In this document: positions 43,606 to 54,100 of the stretch, piece after piece
Layout: each line of letters starts with the position of its first letter
Numbering within the stretch: position 1 is the first letter of the stretch
Source of the DNA: Lachnospiraceae bacterium AC2031
Lineage (GTDB): Bacteria; Bacillota; Clostridia; Lachnospirales; Lachnospiraceae
Direction: 5' to 3'
NCBI GenBank assembly: GCA_000687975.1
Contig: JIAB01000001.1
Coordinates: forward strand, 1,116,001 to 1,180,000
DNA: 64,000 nt
The notes under the pieces: model-generated
Database searches by the model: none
What the model saw: only the letters and a program-made list of their open reading frames with translations
Told to the model about the DNA's origin: nothing
Translations under genes and position numbers: made by a program

Positions 43606-44289
43606 TTAATCTAGGCGGTATCCCATACCGCGTACTGTTTCGATTACTGGTGCGTCACTCTCAACTTCCAGTTTCTTGCGGAGGCGACGAACATATACCG
43701 TTAGTGTGTTGTCGTTTACAAAGTCCCCTGCACTGTCCCACATAGCTGTCAGTATCTGCTGACGAGTGAGAAGCTGACCTCTGCTTTTGATAAATGTAAG
43801 CAGCAGGCGATATTCAACTGCAGAAAGGAATACTTCTTCCCCATCTCGGAAGACCTTTCCACTCATTATATCCACAGTATTCCTTCCGACTGTCACAACC
43901 TCCTGTGGCTTCTCGCGACCCGAGTCACTTCCTGTTCTGCGAAGGATTGCCTTTATTCTTGCAAGAAGCTCTCTGATTCTAAATGGCTTGGATATATAGT
44001 CATCCGCCCCCTGCTCCAGAGCCAGTACCGTATGTATCTCATCATCGCAGGCGGTAAGGAATATAACTGGCACGTCAGACTTTGCGCGAATTGCCTTACA
44101 TACCTGGAAGCCATCTCCATCCGGAAGGTTAACGTCAAGGAGGCACACGTCGTAGTGTGCCTCTGAATTGATTTCTTCTATTGCGTCCGTCATATTGTCG
44201 AAGGAGGAAACCTCGTAGCCTTCTCCAGAAAGGGCGATGGTTAATCCTTCAACGATTATTGGATCATCTTCTACTATAAAAACTTTCAT
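43606..44289 (-). CDS. OmpR/PhoB-family response regulator of the second ABC module
   Basis: This 227-residue regulator begins MKVFIVEDDPIIVEG. D52 lies in CLLDVNLPDGDG, with Thr in VIFLTACD and Lys in YISKPFRI. The winged helix has LSAVEYRLLLTFI and LTVYVRRLRKKLEV, ending GMGYRLD. ATG 44289 is chosen; a GTG four codons upstream is inside the probable ribosome site GTGGGTG. It is 21 nt behind the permease and 9 nt before the kinase, so all four genes may be co-transcribed. Confidence 0.9.
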   Translation of the reverse strand: MKVFIVEDDPIIVEGLTIALSGEGYEVSSFDNMTDAIEEINSEAHYDVCLLDVNLPDGDGFQVCKAIRAKSDVPVIFLTACDDEIHTVLALEQGADDYISKPFRIRELLARIKAILRRTGSDSGREKPQEVVTVGRNTVDIMSGKVFRDGEEVFLSAVEYRLLLTFIKSRGQLLTRQQILTAMWDSAGDFVNDNTLTVYVRRLRKKLEVESDAPVIETVRGMGYRLD

Positions 44290-44310
44290 TTTATCACCCA
44301 CATCTCGCCA

Positions 44311-47256
44311 TTATACCATATCTGTTCTTACTTCTTCAACGAGGTTAGATGCACTCTTTTCATGGTAGCAAAGTGCTGTGAAACCAAGCAGTGCTCCTAC
44401 ACTGATAGCAAATGTAACTGCCATGATCCAAACTGGAAGGGTAAATGTCATCTTGCCGAATCTTGAATTAAGCACGAAGCGGATTGCTACAACAAAGGCT
44501 GTTGTGATGGCTCCTGAATACAGAACTGATTTTGCCATAAGACGTACATTTTCCAGGAATAACATTTTGCTTCTCTGAGCTTTAGTCATACCCATTGACT
44601 GAAGAACTGAAAGCTCCTGATGTCTTGCAAGTCTTCTACCCATTACAGAATTGTAAAGATTGAGAAGGCAGATGATTGCGATAAGAAGTGTAAAGCATAC
44701 AGCAACTATGTTGATGATCTTGTTTATTGCTCCCATAAAATCAGTCATTCCCGTCATCATTCCTGTTGAGCTGATGGCGCTTCTATCAAACTCATCCTTC
44801 AGCTGAGAAAGATTTCTCACAAGTCTTGAATCATCTGTATTTACATTAAAGAGAACCTGTCTGGTTCCAAGCATTTCTTCAGTAAGCTCTGGGGTAAAGT
44901 CCATCATGTAATTTCTGGTGGTCTCAGATGTGATGATCCAGAGAACGTTTCCTCTTAGTGTATAGTAATCTGCTATATCCTCTGCATCTATATAACCAGC
45001 AAAGGTTACAGGAATATCTATCTCTTTCATCTCTTCCGCTTCTTCATCATAGCGTCCATACATGAGATTCAGAGTTTCACCGGCGCGTGTCTTAAGTGGC
45101 TTTGTAACATCGTATCTTGTGTAATCAGGCTTAAGAGCACCTTCAAATGCATATTTATATTCATCTGTTGTAAGAGATACTGTGTCATATGCAAGCACAG
45201 GATTCTCGCCTGAAAAATCAACGCCAGCTTTTTCTGCCACCTCTGCAAATTCCGCGTCAGACAGAGTTATGATATGTACTGTAGGATTCTGAGTCACCTC
45301 CTTTGGTTCCAGAACATTTTCATTTACAATCTCAGGAATATTATCTGGATAATACTTCTCAATTATTGTTCTAAGATCAGCCTGGTATTCATCTGTGTAA
45401 TCTGAAAGCGCCACATTATATACATAAAGCTCAGCCATCATCTCAATATAGTCTGTTACTTCTTCAGAATCTTTTATCGCATCCTTTCCTGCATAGTACT
45501 CACCGTTGTCAGAGTAGCTGAAAGAATACTCATAGCCTTCGTATTTAACACCAGACAGTATCTGCTCCTGTTCAGACTTACTTCTAACAATATCAGTAAA
45601 GCTTCTAACGCTAAATGCGGTTACCAGTGTAAGTGATATAAACACTGTAATACTTCTTATGATCCCCTTAGTTGAATGTCTGTTTCTGCTAACTGATGCA
45701 GCTGAAAGAAGTCTCTCTGGACGACCCTTCATCATAAGTGAAAGATATGTCTTTACACCCTTCTTCTTTCCCTTAACACCTGTATCATCATTTCCTCTGA
45801 TACTCTCTATAGGACCGATCTTGCTGATCTTCATTGCTGGGATCCACGCTGAGATCCACACTGCAATAACTGAGAATAACAAAACGAAAAGGATATTGAT
45901 TGGATTAACAATAAGATGATAATTTATCTCGCAGCTCCTGCCTGTGATAACATTTGTTGCGATGCTTGAGATAATACTAGAAAAATGTGGATACAGAAGC
46001 ATCATTGCTCCCTTTACAACCAGAAGACCCAGGATTATTCCAAGTGGAAGTGCTACAAGCAGAAGTGAAAATACTTCATAGTATACACTCCATCTCTTCT
46101 GTGTACGTGTTGCTCCAACTGAAGACAGCATTCCAAGATAGCGGCTACGCTCCTTGTATGACATACTGAATACATTGTAGATCAGTACAAGTGCTGCAAC
46201 AGAAATAAGTATGATAAAGAATGCCTGGAAAAAGATCATGATAGAGTTGAAATTTCCATCACGGCCCTTCGATGCAAAAGTGAGGAGCATATCATTTGAT
46301 ACTAACTGATTATTTACTATAGGAATCTTCTCGCCATATTCTGTCTCAACTGCAGCTCCGTTCTTTCTTACTTCTTCTCTCTCAGCTTCTGTTCTATGGG
46401 AATCAAGTATCTTTGCAACCTCAACATATGTGTTCTCATTAGAACTAAGGTCAGCCTGAAGAACCATGTTGATTATCTCGTCATCTGCCACATCCTTTGA
46501 TGTCATAGTAAGAGCAGTATATCCACCCTGTCCTTCTGACTCATAGCTAGGAGTCTCCATAAAACCTACAACTGTGTATGTACCCTTAAGACCTGTTGAC
46601 TCGTGAATTTCTTCAAAATCATCGTTTCCCCAATAGTAAGCAAAATGTGCAGGAGCCTTTGCTGTGTCGCCGTGATAAACAACAAAGTTCGGACCAAACA
46701 TGAGCATTCCCGGTTCCTTACCAGAAGCGATAGCTTCCTCTTCACCATCCTTATAGAATGCATGAATATATCTATCAAATGCATCTACTTCGATGGTATC
46801 GCCAATCTTTATGTCAGCACCGTCTTGAATTGCACGCTGGCTTATGATGATCTCATTATCATTTTCAGGAATACGTCCCTCAAAGATATTTATATTCATC
46901 CAGTCAAAGAGTTCACCTGAGTATCCCTTAAGCTCGAGAAATGGGGTTGCCTCATTTGCACTCTGTGGAAATTCAGTATAGCCAAGTGGTCTTGAAACCT
47001 CAGCTGTTTCAACTGACTCAAGCGCCTCTATCTCTTCAGCCTCTTCCTTTGTTATGTCATAGATCTGAAGGTGCCAGCTGCCCTGGTCAGCCTCAACTGC
47101 ACGCTTCATAAAATCCATAACTGTATCCTTACCAACAAAGACAGCAGTCATAAGAACAACCATCACAAGGATTCCTGCAAAAGTGATAACAGTTCTCCTC
47201 TTGTTCTTCTTCATATATGTTTTAGTTACCTGAAATATAATCTTCTTATTATTCAT
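44311..47256 (-). CDS. FtsX-type ABC transporter permease, long form
   Basis: This 981-residue permease begins MNNKKIIFQVTKTYMKKNKRR, then one helix, a large outer domain (about 55-330), three helices, a fourth helix near 520, a second large outer domain, and three C-terminal helices. This is the plan of MacB/YtrF-like two-domain FtsX proteins. ATG 47256 has AGGGG 8 nt upstream; the frame is open to a TTG at 47274. It belongs with the ATPase upstream and the regulator/kinase downstream. The intergenic stem-loop at 47275-47312 lies just before it. Confidence 0.88.
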   Translation of the reverse strand: MNNKKIIFQVTKTYMKKNKRRTVITFAGILVMVVLMTAVFVGKDTVMDFMKRAVEADQGSWHLQIYDITKEEAEEIEALESVETAEVSRPLGYTEFPQSANEATPFLELKGYSGELFDWMNINIFEGRIPENDNEIIISQRAIQDGADIKIGDTIEVDAFDRYIHAFYKDGEEEAIASGKEPGMLMFGPNFVVYHGDTAKAPAHFAYYWGNDDFEEIHESTGLKGTYTVVGFMETPSYESEGQGGYTALTMTSKDVADDEIINMVLQADLSSNENTYVEVAKILDSHRTEAEREEVRKNGAAVETEYGEKIPIVNNQLVSNDMLLTFASKGRDGNFNSIMIFFQAFFIILISVAALVLIYNVFSMSYKERSRYLGMLSSVGATRTQKRWSVYYEVFSLLLVALPLGIILGLLVVKGAMMLLYPHFSSIISSIATNVITGRSCEINYHLIVNPINILFVLLFSVIAVWISAWIPAMKISKIGPIESIRGNDDTGVKGKKKGVKTYLSLMMKGRPERLLSAASVSRNRHSTKGIIRSITVFISLTLVTAFSVRSFTDIVRSKSEQEQILSGVKYEGYEYSFSYSDNGEYYAGKDAIKDSEEVTDYIEMMAELYVYNVALSDYTDEYQADLRTIIEKYYPDNIPEIVNENVLEPKEVTQNPTVHIITLSDAEFAEVAEKAGVDFSGENPVLAYDTVSLTTDEYKYAFEGALKPDYTRYDVTKPLKTRAGETLNLMYGRYDEEAEEMKEIDIPVTFAGYIDAEDIADYYTLRGNVLWIITSETTRNYMMDFTPELTEEMLGTRQVLFNVNTDDSRLVRNLSQLKDEFDRSAISSTGMMTGMTDFMGAINKIINIVAVCFTLLIAIICLLNLYNSVMGRRLARHQELSVLQSMGMTKAQRSKMLFLENVRLMAKSVLYSGAITTAFVVAIRFVLNSRFGKMTFTLPVWIMAVTFAISVGALLGFTALCYHEKSASNLVEEVRTDMV

Positions 47257-47274
47257 CTTTATTCCCCTGTCCAA

Positions 47275-47312
47275 AATGAGTCGATTTGGCTCTCTCGCCC
47301 TTTTGACTCATT
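47275..47312. repeat. AATGAGTC stem-loop repeat, copy 2
   Basis: AATGAGTC pairs with GACTCATT, with GGC/GCC inside and the same TCTCTC loop as copy 1. It overlaps the stop codon of the ABC ATPase and precedes the permease ribosome site. Confidence 0.8.
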
Positions 47313-48000
47313 AAACTATGTTGCGTACTCTTTCATTCTTTATGATGTGGCCGTCCTCAATGCTGATCACTCGGTCCGCCTGCATTGCCAGGCCTTCATC
47401 ATGAGTTATAAGGATCAGTGTCTGTTTATTAACTCTGTTAGATTCTTTTAGGAGTTCGATTATTTCTTCTCCAGTCTTTCTATCCAGGTTACCTGTTGGC
47501 TCATCTGCCAGAAGTATTGCCGGGTGACTGTAAAGTGCCCTTCCTATGGATACTCTCTGCTGCTGTCCACCGGATAACTGGTTTGGAAGATTTCCTCTTC
47601 TATCTGTCAGTCCCAGGTGCTCAACTACCTGGTCAAGTCGTTCTTTATCAAGCTCTCTTCCATCTAAGAGATGAGGAAGAGCTATATTCTCATCTATATT
47701 TAGAACTGGCATCAGGTTGTAGAACTGATATACAAGTCCGATATGTCTTCTTCTGAAGATTGCCAGCTTATCTTCGCTAAGCTCATGGATATTAGTTCCA
47801 TCAATGAAGACCTTACCCTCTGTTGGCTTATCAACTCCGCCTAAGATATGAAGCAGTGTTGACTTACCACTTCCTGAAGGACCGATGATTGATACGAACT
47901 CTCCCTTCTCAACTGAGAAGTTTACATTATCAAGAGCTCTCACCTCTGTCTCTCCTGAACCATATATTTTTGAAACACCTTCACATTTTAAAATTTCCAT
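47311..48000 (-). CDS. ABC transporter ATP-binding protein of the second module
   Basis: This 229-residue ATPase has Walker A GPSGSGKST at 40-48, Q-loop in VYQFYNLM, signature LSGGQQQRVSIGRAL and Walker B ILLADEPTGNLDRKTG. It is of the usual length for MacB/LolD-type subunits. AAAGG precedes the ATG. First gene of the module ATPase-permease-regulator-kinase. Confidence 0.92.
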   Translation of the reverse strand: MEILKCEGVSKIYGSGETEVRALDNVNFSVEKGEFVSIIGPSGSGKSTLLHILGGVDKPTEGKVFIDGTNIHELSEDKLAIFRRRHIGLVYQFYNLMPVLNIDENIALPHLLDGRELDKERLDQVVEHLGLTDRRGNLPNQLSGGQQQRVSIGRALYSHPAILLADEPTGNLDRKTGEEIIELLKESNRVNKQTLILITHDEGLAMQADRVISIEDGHIIKNERVRNIV

Positions 48001-48048
48001 TCCATTTTCCTTTCAAATGTTATGCTTTGTATTTTTGTTTTCTAAGAT

Positions 48049-48089
48049 AAAAAGATAAGCGCCGGGGATGTATCTCCCTGACGCTTATT
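48049..48089 (-). terminator. intrinsic terminator of the adhesin gene
   Basis: ATAAGCG pairs with CGCTTAT and the stem continues with GGG/CCC to a short loop; TTTTT follows on the minus strand. Between it and the adhesin stop, 48115-48157 holds AGTGAC and AGTCAC words around the palindrome AAAGTGACACTTT (48126-48138). Confidence 0.75.
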
Positions 48090-48163
48090 AATATATCACA
48101 CTATTATGACTCAGCAGTGACTTTTAAAGTGACACTTTAGTCACATTTCTCAGTCACCATTCT

Positions 48164-51100
48164 TTATTTAGTTTTTCTCTTCTTTGCGAAGACGAATACG
48201 ATACCAGCTAGTGAAGCAAACATTATAATCACGATACATACAAGTGGTAAGTTATCTCCAGTAGAAGGTCCGTTAGGTGTACCAGGCTTATTAGGTGTCT
48301 CTGGTGTCTCCTGCGTAGATGGCTGTTCTGGTGCAGTTGGCTGTTTTACATCTGTGCCGTCCTTCTTTTCTTCAGTTGGCTTTTCAACTTCAGTACTTGG
48401 CTGCTTTACTTCTGTGCCGTCATTTTTTTCTTCAGTTGGCTTTTCAACTTCAGTACTTGGTTGTTTTCCTGGAACACTTGTTTCCATTTTCTCATCCTCA
48501 ACTATGATCTGATCTACCTTCGCACCATCAACGAAAAGTGCTCCTGTCTTATCCAGCTTGAAACTTACATCTGCTGCTGTCTTATATCCTTCTGGTGCCT
48601 TTGTCTCAACAAGTACATAATCTGTTTCAACTGCAAGACCGTAGATATGATTGAGCTCACCATTTGATGTGAAGCTTGTTACTACCTTTCCATCCTTAGT
48701 AGTAATATCGAACTCAGCACCTGCAAGTCCCTTGCCCTGTTTATCAGTTTTCTTAACCTTTATTTCAGATGCATCATTTATGAAGTCTGCTCCTGCTACT
48801 GTCTGTCCCTTCTTCTCATATGAAACATCAGCTGATATAGTTCCGTCCCCGTTATCTATTACCTCAACTGTAGCCTTAACAGGATCTGTATCATAGATCA
48901 TACCCGCGATTGGATCATCACTATCTTCAGTAATGATATATTCATGTGTTCCTACATCACTTATACCATATGTAATGCTGGTATAGACGATCTTTCCATC
49001 TGAATCATTTGAACCTGTAGCAACCACCTTATTATTTGTATCAGTTACTGTGAAGTTGAACATTCCAGCCTTAAGACTTGGCTTATTAAACATCTTATCG
49101 AAAGCTGAAACTGTCTTAGTACCGCTAAATGTGATATCACCTGCAGCTTCGTAAGAGTTGGTAAATGCAAGCTCCTTAGTAAAGTTATTAGAAGTAACAA
49201 GCTGAGTAGTTCCATCATCATTTATCTTATAAACAGTAGGAGTTATATTACCCTGCTTATCATCATTTGCTACTATGGCAATCTTATACTTAGTATCATC
49301 ATAACCGATTCCATCCTTTACCCAGGCAGTAGTTCCATCAGACATAGTCATCTTAGTAGCGCCTGCAGGTATCACTTCCTCAATGATGTAGTAATGCGTT
49401 CCACCTTCGTTCAGTACAACTCTTCCATCATCTTCAACTAGTATTGGGAATGTAAGGGTGCCAAATGTAATCTCCCCTGTTCCATCCTTCGAAATAGCTG
49501 ATGAAGTCTTTTGACTAAGTGGAACTGGCTTATCTGATCTAGTAGTAGTAAAGGTGTCATCAGTATACTCAGTAAGAGTAAATGTAAACTCTCCATCGCT
49601 AGCATCCTTGCCTTTAATTGTCTTACCAATCTTAAGATCAAGATTACCCCAAGCGTTATACGTATTTAAAAAGCTTGGTTTGTTGCCGTCTCCAGCAGAA
49701 CCGTCCTTCATATCAGTAGATGAATATACAGGCTCATCTGCAACTACAGTATCAACTCCATTTACCTGTTCCTTATGAAGGTGTACTTTTACATATACCT
49801 TAGTAGTAGAATCATACTTAATAGCTGGATTGGTTCCAGCAATCTCAGTTATCATGTAATACTTATCTGCTGTGTCCTGACCACCAAGATCAGCAAGTGT
49901 GTAGGTGATTCTTCCAAAATCAATCTTTCCTGTGGTGTCATTCTTCACATTAGTCTTGATCTCATTTGAATAATTACCATCAGCACGTGTTGTATAAAGT
50001 GCAAAGTTAAACTCACCTGCATCCATCTTTCTACCAACAAGAGTCTTGTTAGCAGTGATATTTACTTCTGCATATGATTCATAGTATGTATTCTTAAGAG
50101 CAACTGTTCTGTCATCAGATGACTCACCGCTCCAGTTGCAGTTTACATTAAAGCTGTCTGCGTTAGTAAGCTTATAAGCATAACCATCTATATCAGCATT
50201 TGACTCTATAACAGCAAGTCCTCTCGAAGTATTAATTCCTGTAATTCTGAAACCGCCATCGATTGGAGTTCCATCTTCAAGTGATGTAGTAAATACCATG
50301 CCTGCATCAGCAAGATAATCACTTACGAACTTACCTGAAGCTTTATCATACTTTGCGATAGCCCAGATAGGTCCATTCTGATTATTCTCAGATCTAATAG
50401 TTACTGTGAAGCCATCAGGAATATTCAGTGCTGTTCCATCTTCCTTAACAGCTTCCTTAGTTACGATTATCGAAGTCTTACGACGATTGTTAAATGTTAT
50501 ATAGTCAGCACTACCTTCTTCAATAGTACCTGTTGTAAAGTTTGCAGAGCTGACCTTTGAATCTGTACCAACCTTGTCAGTTACAGTAAGTGAAGCATCA
50601 TAATCCCTCGGAGTAAGCTCGCTAACTGTATAACCAGCTCCTGTAGGAAGACCCTCAATCTCAATTCTGTCATCTGACTTAAGTTTGATCCTGTCACCAC
50701 TCTTAATTGGTGTAGTTGTTAGATCAGCAGTTCCATCTGCATAGTACTTACGAGAATTATAAGAACCTGTAAGTGTATTACCTGCATCATCAGTGAGGTT
50801 AATAATAAACTCGAACTCATCATTCTTATATTTACTTGAGATAGACTGAACCTTTTTCTCAACTATAAGCTTATTATTCTTTGAAATATTCTCTACGTTA
50901 ACCTTACTGAGAATACCTGTAGAATCTATCTTCAGTGTATCATTTGCATCATTTACATTTACCGCAGCAGTTACATTTCCACCGGCAAATGTAATCTTAT
51001 ATATATTGTTATTTGCAAGGTACTGGGATGTTGTTCCAGTCTCCTTCAGATAAATATCACCATCACCGTTTCCATTTAACGCTGTGATACCTGCAAACTC

Positions 51101-54100
51101 AGCAATACCTGTACTATCTGTTACAGCTGTATCCAGAGCATTTGTACACTGCTCATCTGAATAGATAGTAAACTCAATTCCAGGAATTACATCACCTGTT
51201 GCTTTATCAGTCTTTTCAATATCAAAGCCGGCCTTCTTATTTCCTAAAAGAAGTGTTGGAAGAGTATCCTCTTCAATCTCATTCTCAGTCTTTCCAGTAA
51301 TAAGAGTTGCTATAGAATAATTTGTAACACCAGCAGGTGGATTGCTATGAGTCTGTCCATCAACTGATACGTAGTAATACAGTGGCTCATTATTTACTGT
51401 ATATCCAGGATCTGTACTTACCTCAACCAGCTTGTACCATGTATCTTTTTCAATGATCGAGATTGGCTGATTGTTGTACATCTTGTTTGTGATGACAACC
51501 TTTCCACCTGTAGTAGAAATCTGATAATCATCTGGGAAAATTCTGTCAGGTCCTGATGTGAGACACTTCCAGCCATTATCATACTTATAAATATCAAATG
51601 TAGCATTTACTGTAGCACTAATATCATTCATGTCATACTTCTGAACACGGATCATATTAGTTGTAGCATCAGAACTCTCACTGCTGTTCATGATACTAAC
51701 TCTTTCATTCAGCTCGTCCTTCTTAACAGATGTACCAAGAATCTCAGCCTTATTGCTAAGATATGTTTCGCCGTCCTTAGAAAGATGAGTTACATTTACG
51801 CTGTATTCTATCTTGTACTCTGCAGTAGCACTCTGCTTTGTGATCTTAACATCAAGAACCTTTGTCTGTGCGTTATATGAACGCTGGCAGTCAGCAGTTA
51901 TATCAGTAGCTGTTCCATTCTCAATCTTACTTACCTTAACGCTGCTAAGGATAAGATCAAGACTTGATCCCATAGTATCTCTTACAGTAAAGACATCACC
52001 AACTGGAAGATTCTGAAGTTCCTTCGCATTCTCAGTTGTTGGATCAACAAGGATATAATACTTAGCTGTAAAGTTATTGGACTCAGCCGGAAGACTGGTT
52101 GTATCCAGATTCTTATCCAACGCCTTATCAACTGTATACTCAACCTCAGCCTGATCGATCAGCTTTGTAGTATATGACTTACCGTCAGCACTTGGAATCT
52201 TCACGCTAAGTACTACAGAGTTATTAAGAGTTACATCTGTAGTAACACCATTTGTCTTAAAATCAGCATTATATGTAAGCTCCAGCTGAGCAACTTTTCC
52301 ATTCGAATCCTGGAACTTACCGTCTTTATTATCAAATGTAATCGTCAGTGTATTAGAATTATCTTTATTTGCTGTCGCATTCACCGTTACGTAATTCTTA
52401 TACGCATCAGCGACAACACCATTTGTGATGATTGCTGCTCCACCATTAACATCTGATGGGAACTTAAGATTAATATCTTTATATAAAACTCCAGGGACAT
52501 TCATTGCATCCTGAATTGTATATACAAAAGGCTGCGCATCAAGATCTTTGTTCTTATTAAGATATGACTTATAACCAACTGCACCTGTCTGATCACTATA
52601 ATCACTAGTCTTATCCTTTACTATACAGTCCTTAGCATCACCACTTCCAAGCCAGTAAGATGCATTAAGATCACCTATCCAGCCTTCAGTAGTTCCACCC
52701 TGCATAAGAGCACGACCTAAGATATTTCCTTCGCCATCTCTCTTAACATAGCTGTGATATACATGAGCAACATTTGTAAGAGTTACTACGTCCTTATTCT
52801 CGTCCTTAAGAATATCAGGAAGTCTCTTTACAAGAAGTGGGTTAACCTGAGTTGTATACTTAATCTTAACCTCGTATCCCTCATTAGTTGTACTTGCAGG
52901 GAAATCTCCAAGATAGATTGTATAATTATTTAATGTACCAGTATCACCCTTCTTTACTTTAGCAACCCAGTCAGTTCCATCTGTATCAACAATGAACTGT
53001 CCAGCAGCAAGATTCTTGCCCTTATAATATGTTCCTCTTGAAACTATGCTGGCATTAAATGCTGTAGAACCCCACTGTGAGAGATAATCGATCCACTCTT
53101 CGTCAGGTCTTTCTACAAAATATCCATTTGCATATGTGCTGGTCATTGTTTCTGAATATGCATTCCAATATCCATTATCAAGACCAACCTTTGCTCTATT
53201 AACGATTGCCTGAACCTCAGGTCTTGAACTTTCTGTTGAGAACTTGAATACTCCACTATTAAGTGAATCGTAATCAGGAGCATTAAGTCCCTTCAACCAG
53301 TCTGAATAAACTACCTTGTCGTCACCAGTTCCAACCTCATATCTTGGGAACTCATCGATGAGCATTACATCTTCCCATCCACGTGAGTTTGCTGGAACAC
53401 CTACTGTGATAGTCCAGTCAACATAGAAGTTTCCATCATCGCCAAGGTATACACCTTCATTGTGCTTTGTAGCATCTATCTTTCTCTCAGTAAGACCATA
53501 ATCTCCTGGGTAACCTATAGCACCAAAGACAACTGGATCCATCTCTCTATATCTAAGTGAAGCACTGTTCGAGAATGAACCAACTCCAAGGCCTGAAACT
53601 GTATAGTAATGAAGCTTGTATGTTCCAACTACTGTATCACCATTTACCACATCATCCTCTGGAAGAAGCCAGATGAATTCATGGCATGCTGCATCAGTAT
53701 AGATATAGTCTGTGTAATCTCCAGTAAATGAATAACCAGCTGCTGCAATCGCACTCTGAAGAGCAGTTCTTACATCAGCAAGATCCGCATTATTCTGCAG
53801 TCTGCTTAAAGCGTTAAGCGGATCTTTAACATTTATCTTTGTAAGGAAGTTATTATATGTTGCTGTATCAAGAACAACCCAGTTAAGTTCCTTCTCAGTA
53901 GTAGTATTTGCCTTAACTGTCTTTGTTACCTTTACTCCCTTTGTTGAAAGATTGTTTACGTCGTAAGTTACATTTGTATATTTAATATCATCTTCACTAT
54001 AGAAGGAATTGCTGATCACATCTCTTACGAGAGCTCCACCCATTGTATATTCTCTAAGTGGGTTAATCTCAACATCGTAATCCATTACGATATATTCTGT

